From Chondrosia reniformis (lineage: Eukaryota; Porifera; Demospongiae; Chondrillida; Chondrillidae): DNA of 64,000 nt. Location: NCBI GenBank assembly GCA_947172415.1, contig OX359189.1:3176501-3240500 (forward strand), read 5' to 3'. The translations under genes and the position numbers were made by a program. The notes under the pieces were generated by a model. The model was not told the origin of the DNA and searched no databases. It saw only the letters and a list, made by a program, of their open reading frames with translations. Shown here piece by piece: positions 1 to 11,900 of this stretch. Numbering within the stretch: position 1 is the first letter of the stretch; the number at the start of each line of letters is the position of its first letter.

Positions 1-3000
1 GTCCTCAGTGCAAGACCGAGGTCTTCTTCGTCTTCTACCACTATGACACCCAGTACTGTCTATCCGGGTCCTCTTAGAACGAAATGTCAGGCTAATTTCA
101 GTTTCTGCATACAAGTAAACAATATTGTGTAAATCTATAATCTTGTAATCCTAATATGAATATTGGATAAGTGCAGCAAGACTGAAAATAAAAACAGTTG
201 CTTATGACTATACATACAGCTAAACGTTTTACCATTTTTCAAGAGATCCTGTACCTGCCTCCAGGTTAATTCAAATATAGCTATGTCATTAATTAGAACA
301 ATTTCATCAGAGACCATTAACCCTAATAATAAAGAAAAGATATATAAAAAGTTATAAACAAACATATCCAAGGATTCACAGAAGATCAAGGTAAAGAAAA
401 AGATAAAGACTCCCAGGATCACTGATGAAGGGTGGAATTCCCAGAAACGGCTGTCTGACCCAGTGGAGAAGAAGATGAAAGAAGGGAAAAGAAGGAAGAA
501 AAGACTCCTGTATCTTCATCCAAAGCTCTATTCAGGTTTAGTTCCCCTATAGGCTGTTTTACAGAATAGGCATAGCATGTAGGAAAATGGTATATTAGGG
601 TTTTCATACGAATGTACATACGTATATTGTCTTGAACACTAAGTACCTTGCATGTGAGCAGGACCTCCTAGCTGTATTTCCAAAACAATTGCACTAAGTA
701 GAATTGATTTGTCTTCTGTGAAGATAGGTTCCAAAGAAAGCCCAAAATTCTCCATTGCAATCTGCTTTTGTTGAAGGTAGACTGTGCAGATGTCCTTTTC
801 CCAAATCTCAACACAAGAAAATTCCTACAAACATTCATCAGACTCAATTACCTTGTGTATGTCCAGACAGACACATGCACACATGTACTCTGAAATAGAA
901 GTGCAAGGGCTATGATGTAACAGAAACAAATCATCACATCATGGAATTTGCACAGGATTAGTGCAATTACCTACGTACATAAATCCCATTTCACAATGAG
1001 TACTCAGCCTGCCTAGACTGTAGCCTCCATCTTCATTTATTATGAAACCACAAGTGTTTTATTTATGGTGGATTAGTAGGTTGAAGGCAGTCATCCAAAC
1101 TCACCATCAGAAGTATACCACACTGATCAGCCCTAAGTAGGGTGAAACAGCTGTCTGCGGTTCTGTAATTTTATCATCTTGGATGAATGGGAAGTAATCA
1201 TTGGGAGGTTATCACTGGCTGGTGTTTAATAGGACTTCAGTCTCCCAACTAAGATCAGATTTAGGGTCACTTGGCTGGTTCAGGTCCAGTGATTATATCC
1301 ACCCCATACGTACATTTATACATATGTATGTACATGTACTGTAAATGTAATACTTACCAGATTACCAATGACTTCTGAGTCACTTGGCAGCGAGAAGCCT
1401 GTATAAGGTAGTGACATCGGTAAAGGTACGTATGCCTGAGTAATATAGCAGCAGTGCACCCGTAAGATGGAGAAACTAACTATTCATTACAGCTCCAGCA
1501 AATTAAACTTCACTATGGCACTACTACGTATGTAGTCAGCATCGCTTAAACTCACAAAACTACCAAGAACACTACCACCACCTTTTAGTGAGGCGGTAGT
1601 GGAGGCATATGTACGTATGTACCTCTACGACATCTACGTACCTCTCCAGAAAATACTTTGCTGTACGTACCTCCCTCCATCCATCCCTCCCCCTCCCTCC
1701 CTCCCTCCATTAAAGTAAACTAAATTCGTTTTAACAGCAAATAAACACTGAATTAGGCTTGCTTCCTTAAAATGTTACCATATACGTATATTCGTATATA
1801 CATACGTACGTACATATATATAATTTCAACCCCTCCCCCTTTGTGATAATCTACCTTTTATGTATAGTCTTGATAGTTTAGTGGTTACAAGATTATGAAT
1901 TATGCAAAACCATGTTTAGAATTTTATCAAGATGTTAAACCTTTGGAGTTAATCATGACTGACTCACTTTGACTGGAACCTTCTTTATTGGTGACTAAGA
2001 CTACAAAGTGTTCATCAGGAACAAAGTGGTAAGGCTACAAGAGAATATACTATGTGTAATCACTGAATCATAGACTCTACTAATAGGAAAATATGCTGCA
2101 TACCTCACAAACATCAAACAGCAATTCTTCAATTGATGTGGTTTTAGAAAAGGATACTTCAATATTCTAAATTACGTAGATACATTACATATAAAATATC
2201 AAAAATCATCCCAATAAAACAATATTACACAGGCATATGCATTGTAGAGATGTTACGTACATTTTCATGTCCTTTAACCATTTTACACTTATTGAATGGA
2301 AAATCATTTGAGGGTGAAGATTATAGTAAAGGAATAATGTACAAATGGTATATAGACACTCTTTCTAAATAAATCACTCTAACGTATCACCTTGACCTTA
2401 CTACGTATGTACACATAAACCAATATTCTATAAAAACATATATAAAATTATAATTTGGTGAGCTAGAGGTTCTTACCTTGCCCGTTGGAAGAACAACATG
2501 GATGTTTACTAAATCATTAGCAGATGCCAGAACCTTCTGATCAGCTGTTAGCGCTTCTCCTTCATCAAGATCTTTGGTGAATTGCTGGAAAAATATTTCT
2601 GCTTCACTGAGATAATCCAAACTCTTACTTAATTTTAATTTAGATTTCTTCTTATGGCTAAATTCATCTTGTCTAGAATCTGGAGATTCATGATTGTATC
2701 CATTCGCTGTTGCATGCACCTGTTCATATCTATAGCTTGATTCATTTATGCCATTAATGGCAGACTGGTGTGATTGCTGGGCAGTTTGGGCATCCATTTC
2801 TGATATTATTTCATCAAGACTAATACTTTTCGAAAATTCCCTCAATATTTCGTCAAATTCATGAATAGGACTTTCCAGGGTTGGATATTTTTCAAATAAG
2901 ACAGTATGCCTCGGAGTGCTGACATCGCTTGTGTTTCCATGCGGGGACAGTAAATCCCCAGGGACAGGGGAAGTAGGAAAACTAGGTGGAGATGGACTTA

Positions 3001-5819
3001 TTTTCAAAGATGGAGGCCTTACAGGCTTGGCTTTTGAATCTGATGAGGTATCTCTTTGGGATGAACTTGGTGAGGACTTTTCTTCTTCTTCTTCTTCAGT
3101 AACTTCAGGTATATCATGTAAAATAAAGCTGTAGTTTAGAGTGGGGTCTGTTGAAGGAGACTGCCATTGCAAATTAGCTTCCTGTGAAGGTTCAACAGCT
3201 TCAAGATCATCATCACCTTCTTCCTATTTCATGTAATACTAAAATAATTCTTGTTGGTAAATTCTTGATATTTATATACGTACATGTACAAAAGTATGTA
3301 CTTTACAAGGGATATACGTACGTACATATAAGGGTATATGTAATTGCATATGTAGTTATTCACCTCTGACGTCATGTCATCAATGTTGGTTACCATGTTT
3401 TCGCAACTACAAATGCTACCTGAGGAACTGCCTTCTTCTAGAGTGCCATGCCCGTCATCAGTTGCAAAATGTCTGCCATCAGCTTTGATATGTCTGTCGT
3501 CAGTGGAGGCTATGCCATCATCAGTTGAGGTATGTCCGCCTTCAGTTGAGGTATGTCCGCCTTCAGTTGAGATGATATGTCTGCTGTCCGTTGAGATATT
3601 TCCGCCATCAGTGGATGCCAAACCATCATCAGTTGAGATATGCAAATCATTTGTTGAAGTGGTATTCCCATCGTTAGTTAAGATTGACCCATTATTACCC
3701 GTGTCCTCAGCTGCGGTCCCCGGTATTGGATTGGCAGAATCAGAAGGTCTATCTTGAAAACTAGCCATAGGCATTTGATTGCCTCCGTTCATATTTACAC
3801 TAGGTTGTGAGTGATTTTCAACTTTGTATTGAGGCCTTAACCTATAGACACAGAGATGGACAGACATATACGTACATACTGTAATTTGCTTCGTTAAAAT
3901 ATTTTCGTGGTTGGCCGAAACCATGAAAATTTCTTGCATTAAATTTTTTGCTCATTCATTTGTTTGTACAAATCAAGAAGTGTGGTTGGTTTAGAAAACA
4001 AGACCACAACATTTCAACACAAACATTTCCTGAATTACAGTATATATACGTTCGTATGAATTACCATGACTATTCACTTTGTGATATTACCTACGTATAT
4101 ATAACAACTACTTCACTAGTACACAAAGTAGCTGGTACAAAAGTTAAAGCTCTATGTATATACGTATTTCATTTCACTTTTTGACAATCTACTTGGCACA
4201 GCTGAACATTATAGTTGTTCACTTTCATACAATTTGATGTTTGGTATCTGATATCACGTTAATTGTTAAAATTCTTACTTGTGTATGTCCTGGTGCACCT
4301 GCTTAGGAGACTGATTGGAATTTTGTGTAGTGGCAGGTGTTGGTTGAGGTGCTTCCAAAAGGGATCCGCCTTTGAGATTAGTGATGTGTAAAGACTTGCT
4401 ATTCATGGTAACAGGCTAAGGTAAAATAAATTAAAACATAAGTAAGTACATGACACTATTTCTCAACACATTACATACGTACATCTTTTTTAGAGTAAAA
4501 GGCCTATAGGGAGCTAAACCTAGTGAGAACTTTGTATCAGGTTACAAGCGTTTTCTCCTTCTTCTTCTCCACTGGGTCAGACAGCTATTTCAGGGAATTC
4601 CACACTTCATCAGTGAGCCTAGGAATATGTCTTATTCTTGATCTTTTATGAGTTCTATCTATGTATAGCTGGGAGTCCTATCTATCTCTCAGCCTTTCTG
4701 ATCATGGTGTTAAGTTAACAGTTAATAGTTCATGTCAGCTCATACATCCCAGATTGTAGGGTGTTACAGACTTACAGTGCACCCTGCTATAAAACGAAGA
4801 GTATCAGATTCAGAACCAAAACTGAGTCCAAAGACCTTCTCTTGGATGTCATCCTTCCAAAACACAAAAGTGTCACTTATTTTTCGTAGTCTCATCCTTG
4901 GAACTTCAATAAGAGAGGCAAACTCAACTCCATCAAGACTTGTGGCTGACACTTGATAAACATAACTAGCATCTGATTCCTACGTACATGTGTAGAAGAC
5001 AAATAGATATTAAGTGTAAGGTTTTGAATAAAAAGCTGAGACTAATCAAATTTACACTATAATTATACATACTATATTCAATTAAAACTGCTAATTTGTT
5101 GGTACTTCTTTTTCTTTTATTTCAATATCTCAACTTGAAATTTGGAAACAACTTGTAAATGATTTTACACAAGTACACAGTCCAATCAAAAACAGAATTT
5201 AAGATTTTCATGCGACTATATACCAATCAAAAATAATTTTATATATATACATAAATAATCTAAAACCACAACCTATAATTAGATTAGGATCCTTTTTTAA
5301 ACCACATTGTCATATAAGCAGACTAACGAGACCTGTTGTCCTTCCACTACAAGCCAATAGAGGCATGAAGAGCAGACAATTAGTCATAATGCGTTTACAA
5401 TGCTACTATCTATATACGTACCTTCACACAATGGAGAAGGACGAACACAGAAGTTTTGATGTATGGCATCCACTGCCCCGATGATTCACCATCGTCGACA
5501 AAAGATAAATACATAACACGAGCTTTTACCCTGCAGTAGGAGAGAATGAAGAATGAAAATGGAAACCGTTTGCAATACCACTATTGTAAACACATAAGAT
5601 ACAGTCTACATACAAGTTACGCTAGAATCTGCGTCAAGTTACGAATCGTCTCATCAAGGGTTGATAAAACAAAATTGCTACAACAACCGTTACAACAGCA
5701 ACCCACCGAAGTATCTGGCGATTCGCCTCATCCAAACGTTTGTTTCTCTTTTCAATGGTGGCAACATATCCAACTAAAGTAATTCCATCCTTCTCGTGTG
5801 CCGAACAGCATCCACCCAT
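1..5819 (-). CDS. sif: Still life/TIAM-type Rac guanine-nucleotide exchange factor, N-terminal part (partial, runs off left edge)
   Basis: Exons read from splice signals and phase: 5819-5707, 5530-5422, 4979-4776, 4415-4279, 3841-3364, 3223-2477, 2166-2104, a doubtful 41-nt exon 1398-1358, then 781-647, 322-233 and 104-1. The start MGGCCSAHEKDG is a classic N-myristoylation/palmitoylation signal. Residues about 36-142 form an EVH1/WH1 domain (DTFVFWKDD, FGLSFGSESD), close to that of Drosophila Still life. A long low-complexity region follows, with degenerate STDGG repeats in the 3841-3364 exon. A Ras-binding domain starts at VNIHVVLPTGK and continues with NIEVSFSKTTSIEELL. The PDZ domain lies in 781-233 (FGLSLEPIF, GLMVSDEIVLIND). 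The catalytic DH-PH module would lie left of the window. Sif/TIAM proteins activate Rac at membranes. At least one RBD exon between 2104 and 781 is missing from this model. The domain order gives the identity. Confidence 0.82.
411..597 (-). repeat. Dispersed CCTATAGGG repeat, copy 1
   Basis: On the minus strand: CCTATAGGGGAACTAAACCTG ... GAGCTTTGGATGAAGATACAGG, TCTTCTCCACTGGGTCAGAC, GGGAATTCCACCCTTCATCA. Lies in a sif-like GEF intron. Family of at least eight pieces in this window. Confidence 0.8.
4495..4623 (+). repeat. Dispersed CCTATAGGG repeat, copy 2
   Basis: Shares GGGAGCTAAACCTAGTGAGA, TTCTTCTCCACTGGGTCAGA and the AATTCCACACTTCATCAGTGA end. In a sif-like GEF intron. Confidence 0.8.
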
Positions 5820-5954
5820 GCTACGCTCACTCTATTAAGCCACAATAAATTAGCTAACTATAATCGGGTCAAGCAATATGTACGCCACACACCATCTTTT
5901 AAAAGTGGGAGGGGTAAAAACGCATTCTAACGGATAAGTGACGATTGCGATGAC
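5820..5954. promoter_or_regulatory. Head-to-head promoter interval between sif-like GEF and MGME1
   Basis: Only 135 bp separate the two divergent start codons, so both core promoters and both 5' UTRs must fit here, in the first introns, or over the opposing gene. No clear TATA box is visible; the short AT stretch around 5840-5860 is not convincing. Shared, bidirectional control is an inference from spacing. Confidence 0.5.
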
Positions 5955-8900
5955 ATGCCAAGGTTGTTTAGAGGTCTGAGTAATCCACTGAGGACTTTCT
6001 TAAGGCTAGCACAACGTAAGACAAAGAATAAAACTGCAAAAAAGTCTGCTGAGACAAGTGTTCAAGAGAACAGCCACAAATCCGATGCCTCACGTGACGA
6101 TTATCTAAAATTTCCACTATTTGGAACATCTGCTAAACTTTATACTGCAACAGAGCCTTTAGGGAAATTGCTTTCGTTTAAAGCCGAAACAAGAAGTCAC
6201 CAGGAAGAAGGGCGGTATTATTTAAATCGTAACGAAGAAGATGGCGAGATCACAGAGTTTCCCGGAGTTACTACAGTGCTCAGTCAGACGGTATCGCGGA
6301 GCTCGTATTTTGCTCTGAGGCAGTGGAAAAAAGGATTATCATCACAATTGGGAGAAGAAAATATAGGAAAGTATATGAATGAAATAAGGAATATAGGATC
6401 AAGGTTTCATCAGGTTTGTACCACTGGGGTTACTCCAGTAGGATGCATGCATGATGTGGCAATTGTAGCTCAGTTGCAGTGCACTGGTGGTCATAACCAG
6501 CTGCTCTGAGTTTGATTCCCGGTAATTGCTTCTCTTATTTCCCTCTTCATGATGTTTGACTCTAAATGCTTGTGGTTTCTGTGTGTTCAGATAATAGAGG
6601 AGCATTTATTGGATTCTTCATCAGCAAGGACCATAAAGTCCCAGTATGATGAAGGGGCAGAGTTTAACTCTGAAACACTGGAGGACGAGGTGGACATCAC
6701 AGCTGCAAAACTGAAAAAGAAAGAATCCAAAGAGGTTGCACTGCAAGAGGGTGACACGGGAGTGATGGAGTGTAGCGTAGAGGAACCTAACCTTGAGCAG
6801 CAGGGTACACAGTCTAACAGAAATGGGTGTCAGGAAATGGTGGCTGATGATCTTTCCGAAGAGGAGATAGTCTTTGATGAAGATGGAGCAGACACTGTAA
6901 TACCAGAGGTATCTGCAGAGGAGGAACCTGCTAGTCTGTCTCAGTATAATGATATCATACAGAATGTTAGTGGTAGTCTCCAATAACGTATATGCATTTT
7001 GTACTGTATGTTCAAAATCCATTATTATCATAGCTTCCAGAACCTGACAAGTACTATGATAGTGTGAAGCATGTCCTGGAAGATATTAGTGATGTAATGT
7101 GTGTCGAGAGTGTCATCCTTCACAAGGACCTGGGCTACATGGGACGAATTGACTGTGTAGCAAAGTATAAGTAAGCAAAGAAATGCCTACCTATATATAT
7201 ACCTTGTGTGACACTTGTGGACACTTTAGAGTAAGTTCCTGTTAATAGGACGCTCAGTGTAAGTTGCTGCATGAACTGTTTTATGTACATTATTACCATT
7301 TTGTCAGTAATACGTAATTCAGTTAAAAATACAATTCCCTTTAAGGGAAGGTTTAGCTGAATGTACTGTTGTGAAGGTTCTACTCGGTTGCACCCAAACA
7401 ACTGTCGAGTTGCAATAGTAGAGCGCTTCGTTGTGTCGCAAATTCACAATTTAGTTCCTTGAAATATCTCTCTCCTCTCTCTTCCCAATTACAAAACTCA
7501 TATTTATAGCAAACTAGGTAGGAATGACCTTTACAAAAATCATGACTAGCTAAAGTGAAAAGAAAGTGTAGAAACTACAAAACTTAAGACAAAAGTGAAT
7601 AAGCTAAATTACAACTAAATCATAAAGATGGAAATGGATAAACTAGGACACACAGAATACATAGAACTGTCACATACACTCTAAGATCATACATAATCTA
7701 TTAGGTCGTAGTTTAGTTAGTCAATAGCTCAGTAGTCCTAAGACTTCACACTCCTCCCCCCTTCTCCTGCGACACGGCAGTCTGTCGCGCCATTCTCAAT
7801 CCGGGACAGAGCATCAGCATTATTGTTTGCACTACCTGTTCGATAAGCTACCAAGAACTGATAAGGCTGCAGTGCCAGACTCCACCTAGCTAAGCGAGGG
7901 TTGGACTCCTTCAGACGGTCCAGCCACACCAAAGAGCGATGATCCGTTTGTACCTTGAAGGGTCTCCCTAGTAGATACACTCGAAAAGCCTGAACCCCTA
8001 GCTTTATTGCAAGACACTCCTTCTCTACAGTGGAGTATCGCTCTTCCCTTGGTAACAACTTCCTACTAGAGTATGCAATTGGATGCTCCTCTCCATCCTT
8101 ACTCCTTTGACTGAGGACTGCTCCCACCCCCTGTCGGATGCATCTGTTTGTAGGATGAACTCCTCATCCAGGGAAGGACTGTGGAGTACAGGGCTGCTGC
8201 ATAGAATGTCCTTAAGTCGCTGGAATGCATCCTCGCAGGGCTTGTCCCAGGGGATTTTCTGTGGTGCAAACTTCTTGGTAAGGTCTGTAAGGGGAGTGGC
8301 TATGGAAGCATAATTTTAGAATAAATCTTCGGTAATATCCCGTGAGTCCAAGAAAAGCCCGAACTTGCTTCTTGGTCTCTGGTACCTTCCACCTCTGGAC
8401 AGCTTCAATCTTGCTGGTCTCCGGCTGCACTAACCCATTACCTACAATATGTCCCAGGTAAACACACTGTCTCATTGCAAACTGACATTTGCTCGGTTTA
8501 GCGGTTAATCCAGCTTCTTTCAGTCTCTGTAGGACCCTCGTGACATGCTGTAGGTGCTCCTCCCATTAGGTACTAAAAACTACTAGATCATCTAGATAGG
8601 CTGCAGTGTAAGCCTCCAATCCACTGAGCAACTGATCCATCATCCGCTGGAAAGTTGCTGGAGCTCCCTGTAACCCAAATGGCATGGTGGTGAACTGGAA
8701 CAACCCTTGCGGTGTGATGAATGCAGTCTTCTCCTTACTTGACTCGGCCATTGGGACCTGCCAATAACCACGTGACAGATCCAAGGTTGTGAGGAACTTA
8801 GCCTTCCCCAGCTTGTCAAGGAGCTCATCAATCCTGGGCATCGGATAGGGATCCACTTTGGATATGGCATTTAATTTCCTATAGTCTACGCAAAAGCGTA

Positions 8901-11900
8901 AGGTGCCATCCTTCTTCTGGACAAGGACAATTGGCGCTGCCCAACTGCTATTGGAGGTTTCCACTATACCAGCTTGCAGCATATCTGCCAGTTCCCTCTC
9001 AACAGCCTCCCGATGGACATATGGAACTCTGTAGGGAGGAAGACGAATTGGGTTAGCTCTACCTGTATCAATATGATGCTCCACTAAGGTAGTCCTCCCA
9101 GGGTCTGAGCACATGACCTCCCTGTATTCGAGTAATAGAGCTGCTAGCCTTTGATGCTGCCCTTCCGTAAGCTGGTCAGAGATGATTGCTTCCCTGCTTG
9201 TGGGCACATTTCCAGGTTGATCTCTCCAGAGCAGAACATGCATCCTCGACTTCACCCACCTCCTCATTCCACAGGTTCAGGGTAGCTGGAGGGTGCCAGA
9301 GCTTCAACATGTTGACATGCAGAATTCTCTTCTTCTTTACATGATCAAACATATTGATTTCATATGTCACAGGCCCGACCTTTCGCATGACTGGATAAGG
9401 ACCCTGCCATTTGGCCAGCAACTTGTTTGTAGCCGTGGGGAGCAGCACCAAGACATTGTCTCCCACCTTAAACTCTCGCTGTCTAGCATTACGGTCATAC
9501 CATCTCTTCTGGACCCTTTGCGCCTTGTCTAGGTTTCCTTTGACCAGAGTGGCCATCTTGTCTAGTCTTTCCTGTACTGCCAGAACATAAGATAGCACAC
9601 TCTCCTTGCTGTGAGTACCAACCTCCCAAGATTCCTTGAGTACATCCAGGGGTCCTCGGACAGGTCATCCGTACACTAGCTCAAATGGGGAGAAGCCAGT
9701 AGAGGCCTGGGGAACTTCCCTATAGGCAAATAGTACATACGGTATCAGCTTATCCCAGTCCTTACCCTCCTCAGTTGCAGCCTTCTTCAGCATGGATTTT
9801 AGGGTCTGGTTAAACCTCTCCACCAGACCGTCTGTCTGGGGATGGTAGGGGCTGGTCCGGATGGGCTGTATGTGAAGTAGTCGGTACACCTCAGCCAATA
9901 GATTAGAGGTGAAGTTCGTGCCTTGATCAGTAAGGATCTCCTTTGGTATCCCTACCCTTGAAAAGAGTACCATCAACTCCTCTGCTACATGCACTGCCTC
10001 TATTGACTTCAAGGGTATGGCCTCTGGCCACCTAGTGGCATAATCACAAATAACTAAGATGTACCTATTACCGCACCTGCTCTTGGGTAATGGGCCTACA
10101 ATGTCCATGGCGATCCTTTGAAATGGCACCTCAATGATAGGTAAAGGCACCAAAGCTGCCACAGCCCCTTTCCTAGGTGAAACCTTCTGACATTCTGCAC
10201 AGCCCTTGCAGAAGATATCCACATCCTTGTGGAGGGTTGGCCAGTAGAACCGGCGCACTATCCGTTGGCAAGTCTTCTTCTTGCCGAGGTGCCCTGCCCA
10301 GGGTATGGAGTGGGCGAGCTCCAACACCGTCCTCCTCTGTGGGGTAGGTAAGACCAACTGTTCTGTCTCCTTGTCATCTGTACCTCTTCCTCTAGCTCTC
10401 CGGTAAAGCAGTCCTTCCTTGATGAAGAAGCGAGAGGAGGGTCCAGTATCTCTTCCCACCTCTTCCCAGATTGCCTGCAGGGATGCATCTACTTTCTGCA
10501 TCTCTTTTAATTGCTCCTGCTCGAGATCCAATGAATGCTTCCTGCCCTGTTCTCACCAGGCAACCTGATGTGCTCGTCTCCAACTTCTGGTAAGTCAGGC
10601 CCTCTCCCGACTTTCCCCAAACAGGTCCTCGTGGAAAGTCTCTCCCAACCCTTCCTGTGGGTCCACTTGAGGTTGCAGCTGTGCCTCTTGTGCTTGCACC
10701 TTAGCCTGTAGTCTGGTAGTTGCTACAAACACTGACCCTGTTTGGCTCTCCTGCTTCACTGGGCATCCTGCAGGCAGCCACTGAAACATATCTGGGACAT
10801 CTCTTCCCAGTAACATGGGAACTGGAAGTGAGCTAGAGACTGCAACCTTAATAGGGAAGGTATGTTTGCCTATGGTCATACTCACCTGAGCCATAGGGTA
10901 GCTACTCACATCTCCATGGGCACACCTGATAGGTACTGACTCTGAGGTCAACTTGTCTGTGGGAACCAGGTCTCTGTGGACCATGGTGATCGCAGCTCCT
11001 GTGTCCAGTAGGATCCTGGAGACTGGCTTTCCCTCCACCAACCCACTGATAGAGGGCCCTCTCTCATGTTCTGGGGCTGTGCCCTGAATAAACATAGCTG
11101 CACGTGAGGGGCATTGGTTGGCAAAGTGACCCCTTTGTTGACAGTTGTAGCAGCGGGGACCCTCCTTCTCCCCCCTACTGGTCATCTCTTTGTTTCCTGC
11201 CTCTGTCCTAGCAGTGGCACTTCCCTGTCTACAGTCCCTGGCCAGGTGACCTGGTCTTCCACAGGTGTGGCATCGCTTGGGTACTGATGCGGCTCCCTTA
11301 GGACTCTCTCTGTGTGATTCCTGGTTCCTACTATTATCCTTCACTCCTCTGGCTAGGGTGTAGTCATCTGCAAGTTTGCCTGCTTCTGCCACCGTCTTGG
11401 GTTTCCTCTCGCTGACCCAAATCCTAACTCCAGTAGGCATGGAGTTCAGCAGCTGCTCTACTGCAACCACTTCCAGCAAATCGTTCAGATTCTCGCACTT
11501 CCGCGTCCATTTCCGCAATAAATCCATGGTGCGAGTTGCCATTTCACCATACGACTCTTCGGACTTCCTGGATACTGACCTGAATCGGGTGCGATAACTT
11601 TCTTCGTTGATATTATATCGCTTTAAGATGGCATCTTTTAAGCTGTCATAGTCCCCTGATTCCTCACCAGCCATCGCTGCATAGGCCTGCTGTGCCTTAC
11701 CTGTTAGTTGTGGAGCCAACAAGTAAGCCCACTTTGACTTCTCCACCCGATAAGCTTCCATCATCCTCTCGAAAGTCGTTAGATAGGCCTCCACGTCATC
11801 TCTTTCTGATAACTTTGTTAACTTGATCTGCTCACCTCCAACATGATTAATTCCCTCGTCTCTTTGGCCTTTCTCCACTAAATTCCGCATCATCTCCATC

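Noticed and set aside
3374-3757. Plus-strand 127-codon frame with PSSVEVCPPSVE repeats
   Set aside because: Antisense shadow of the repetitive STDGG exon of the GEF.
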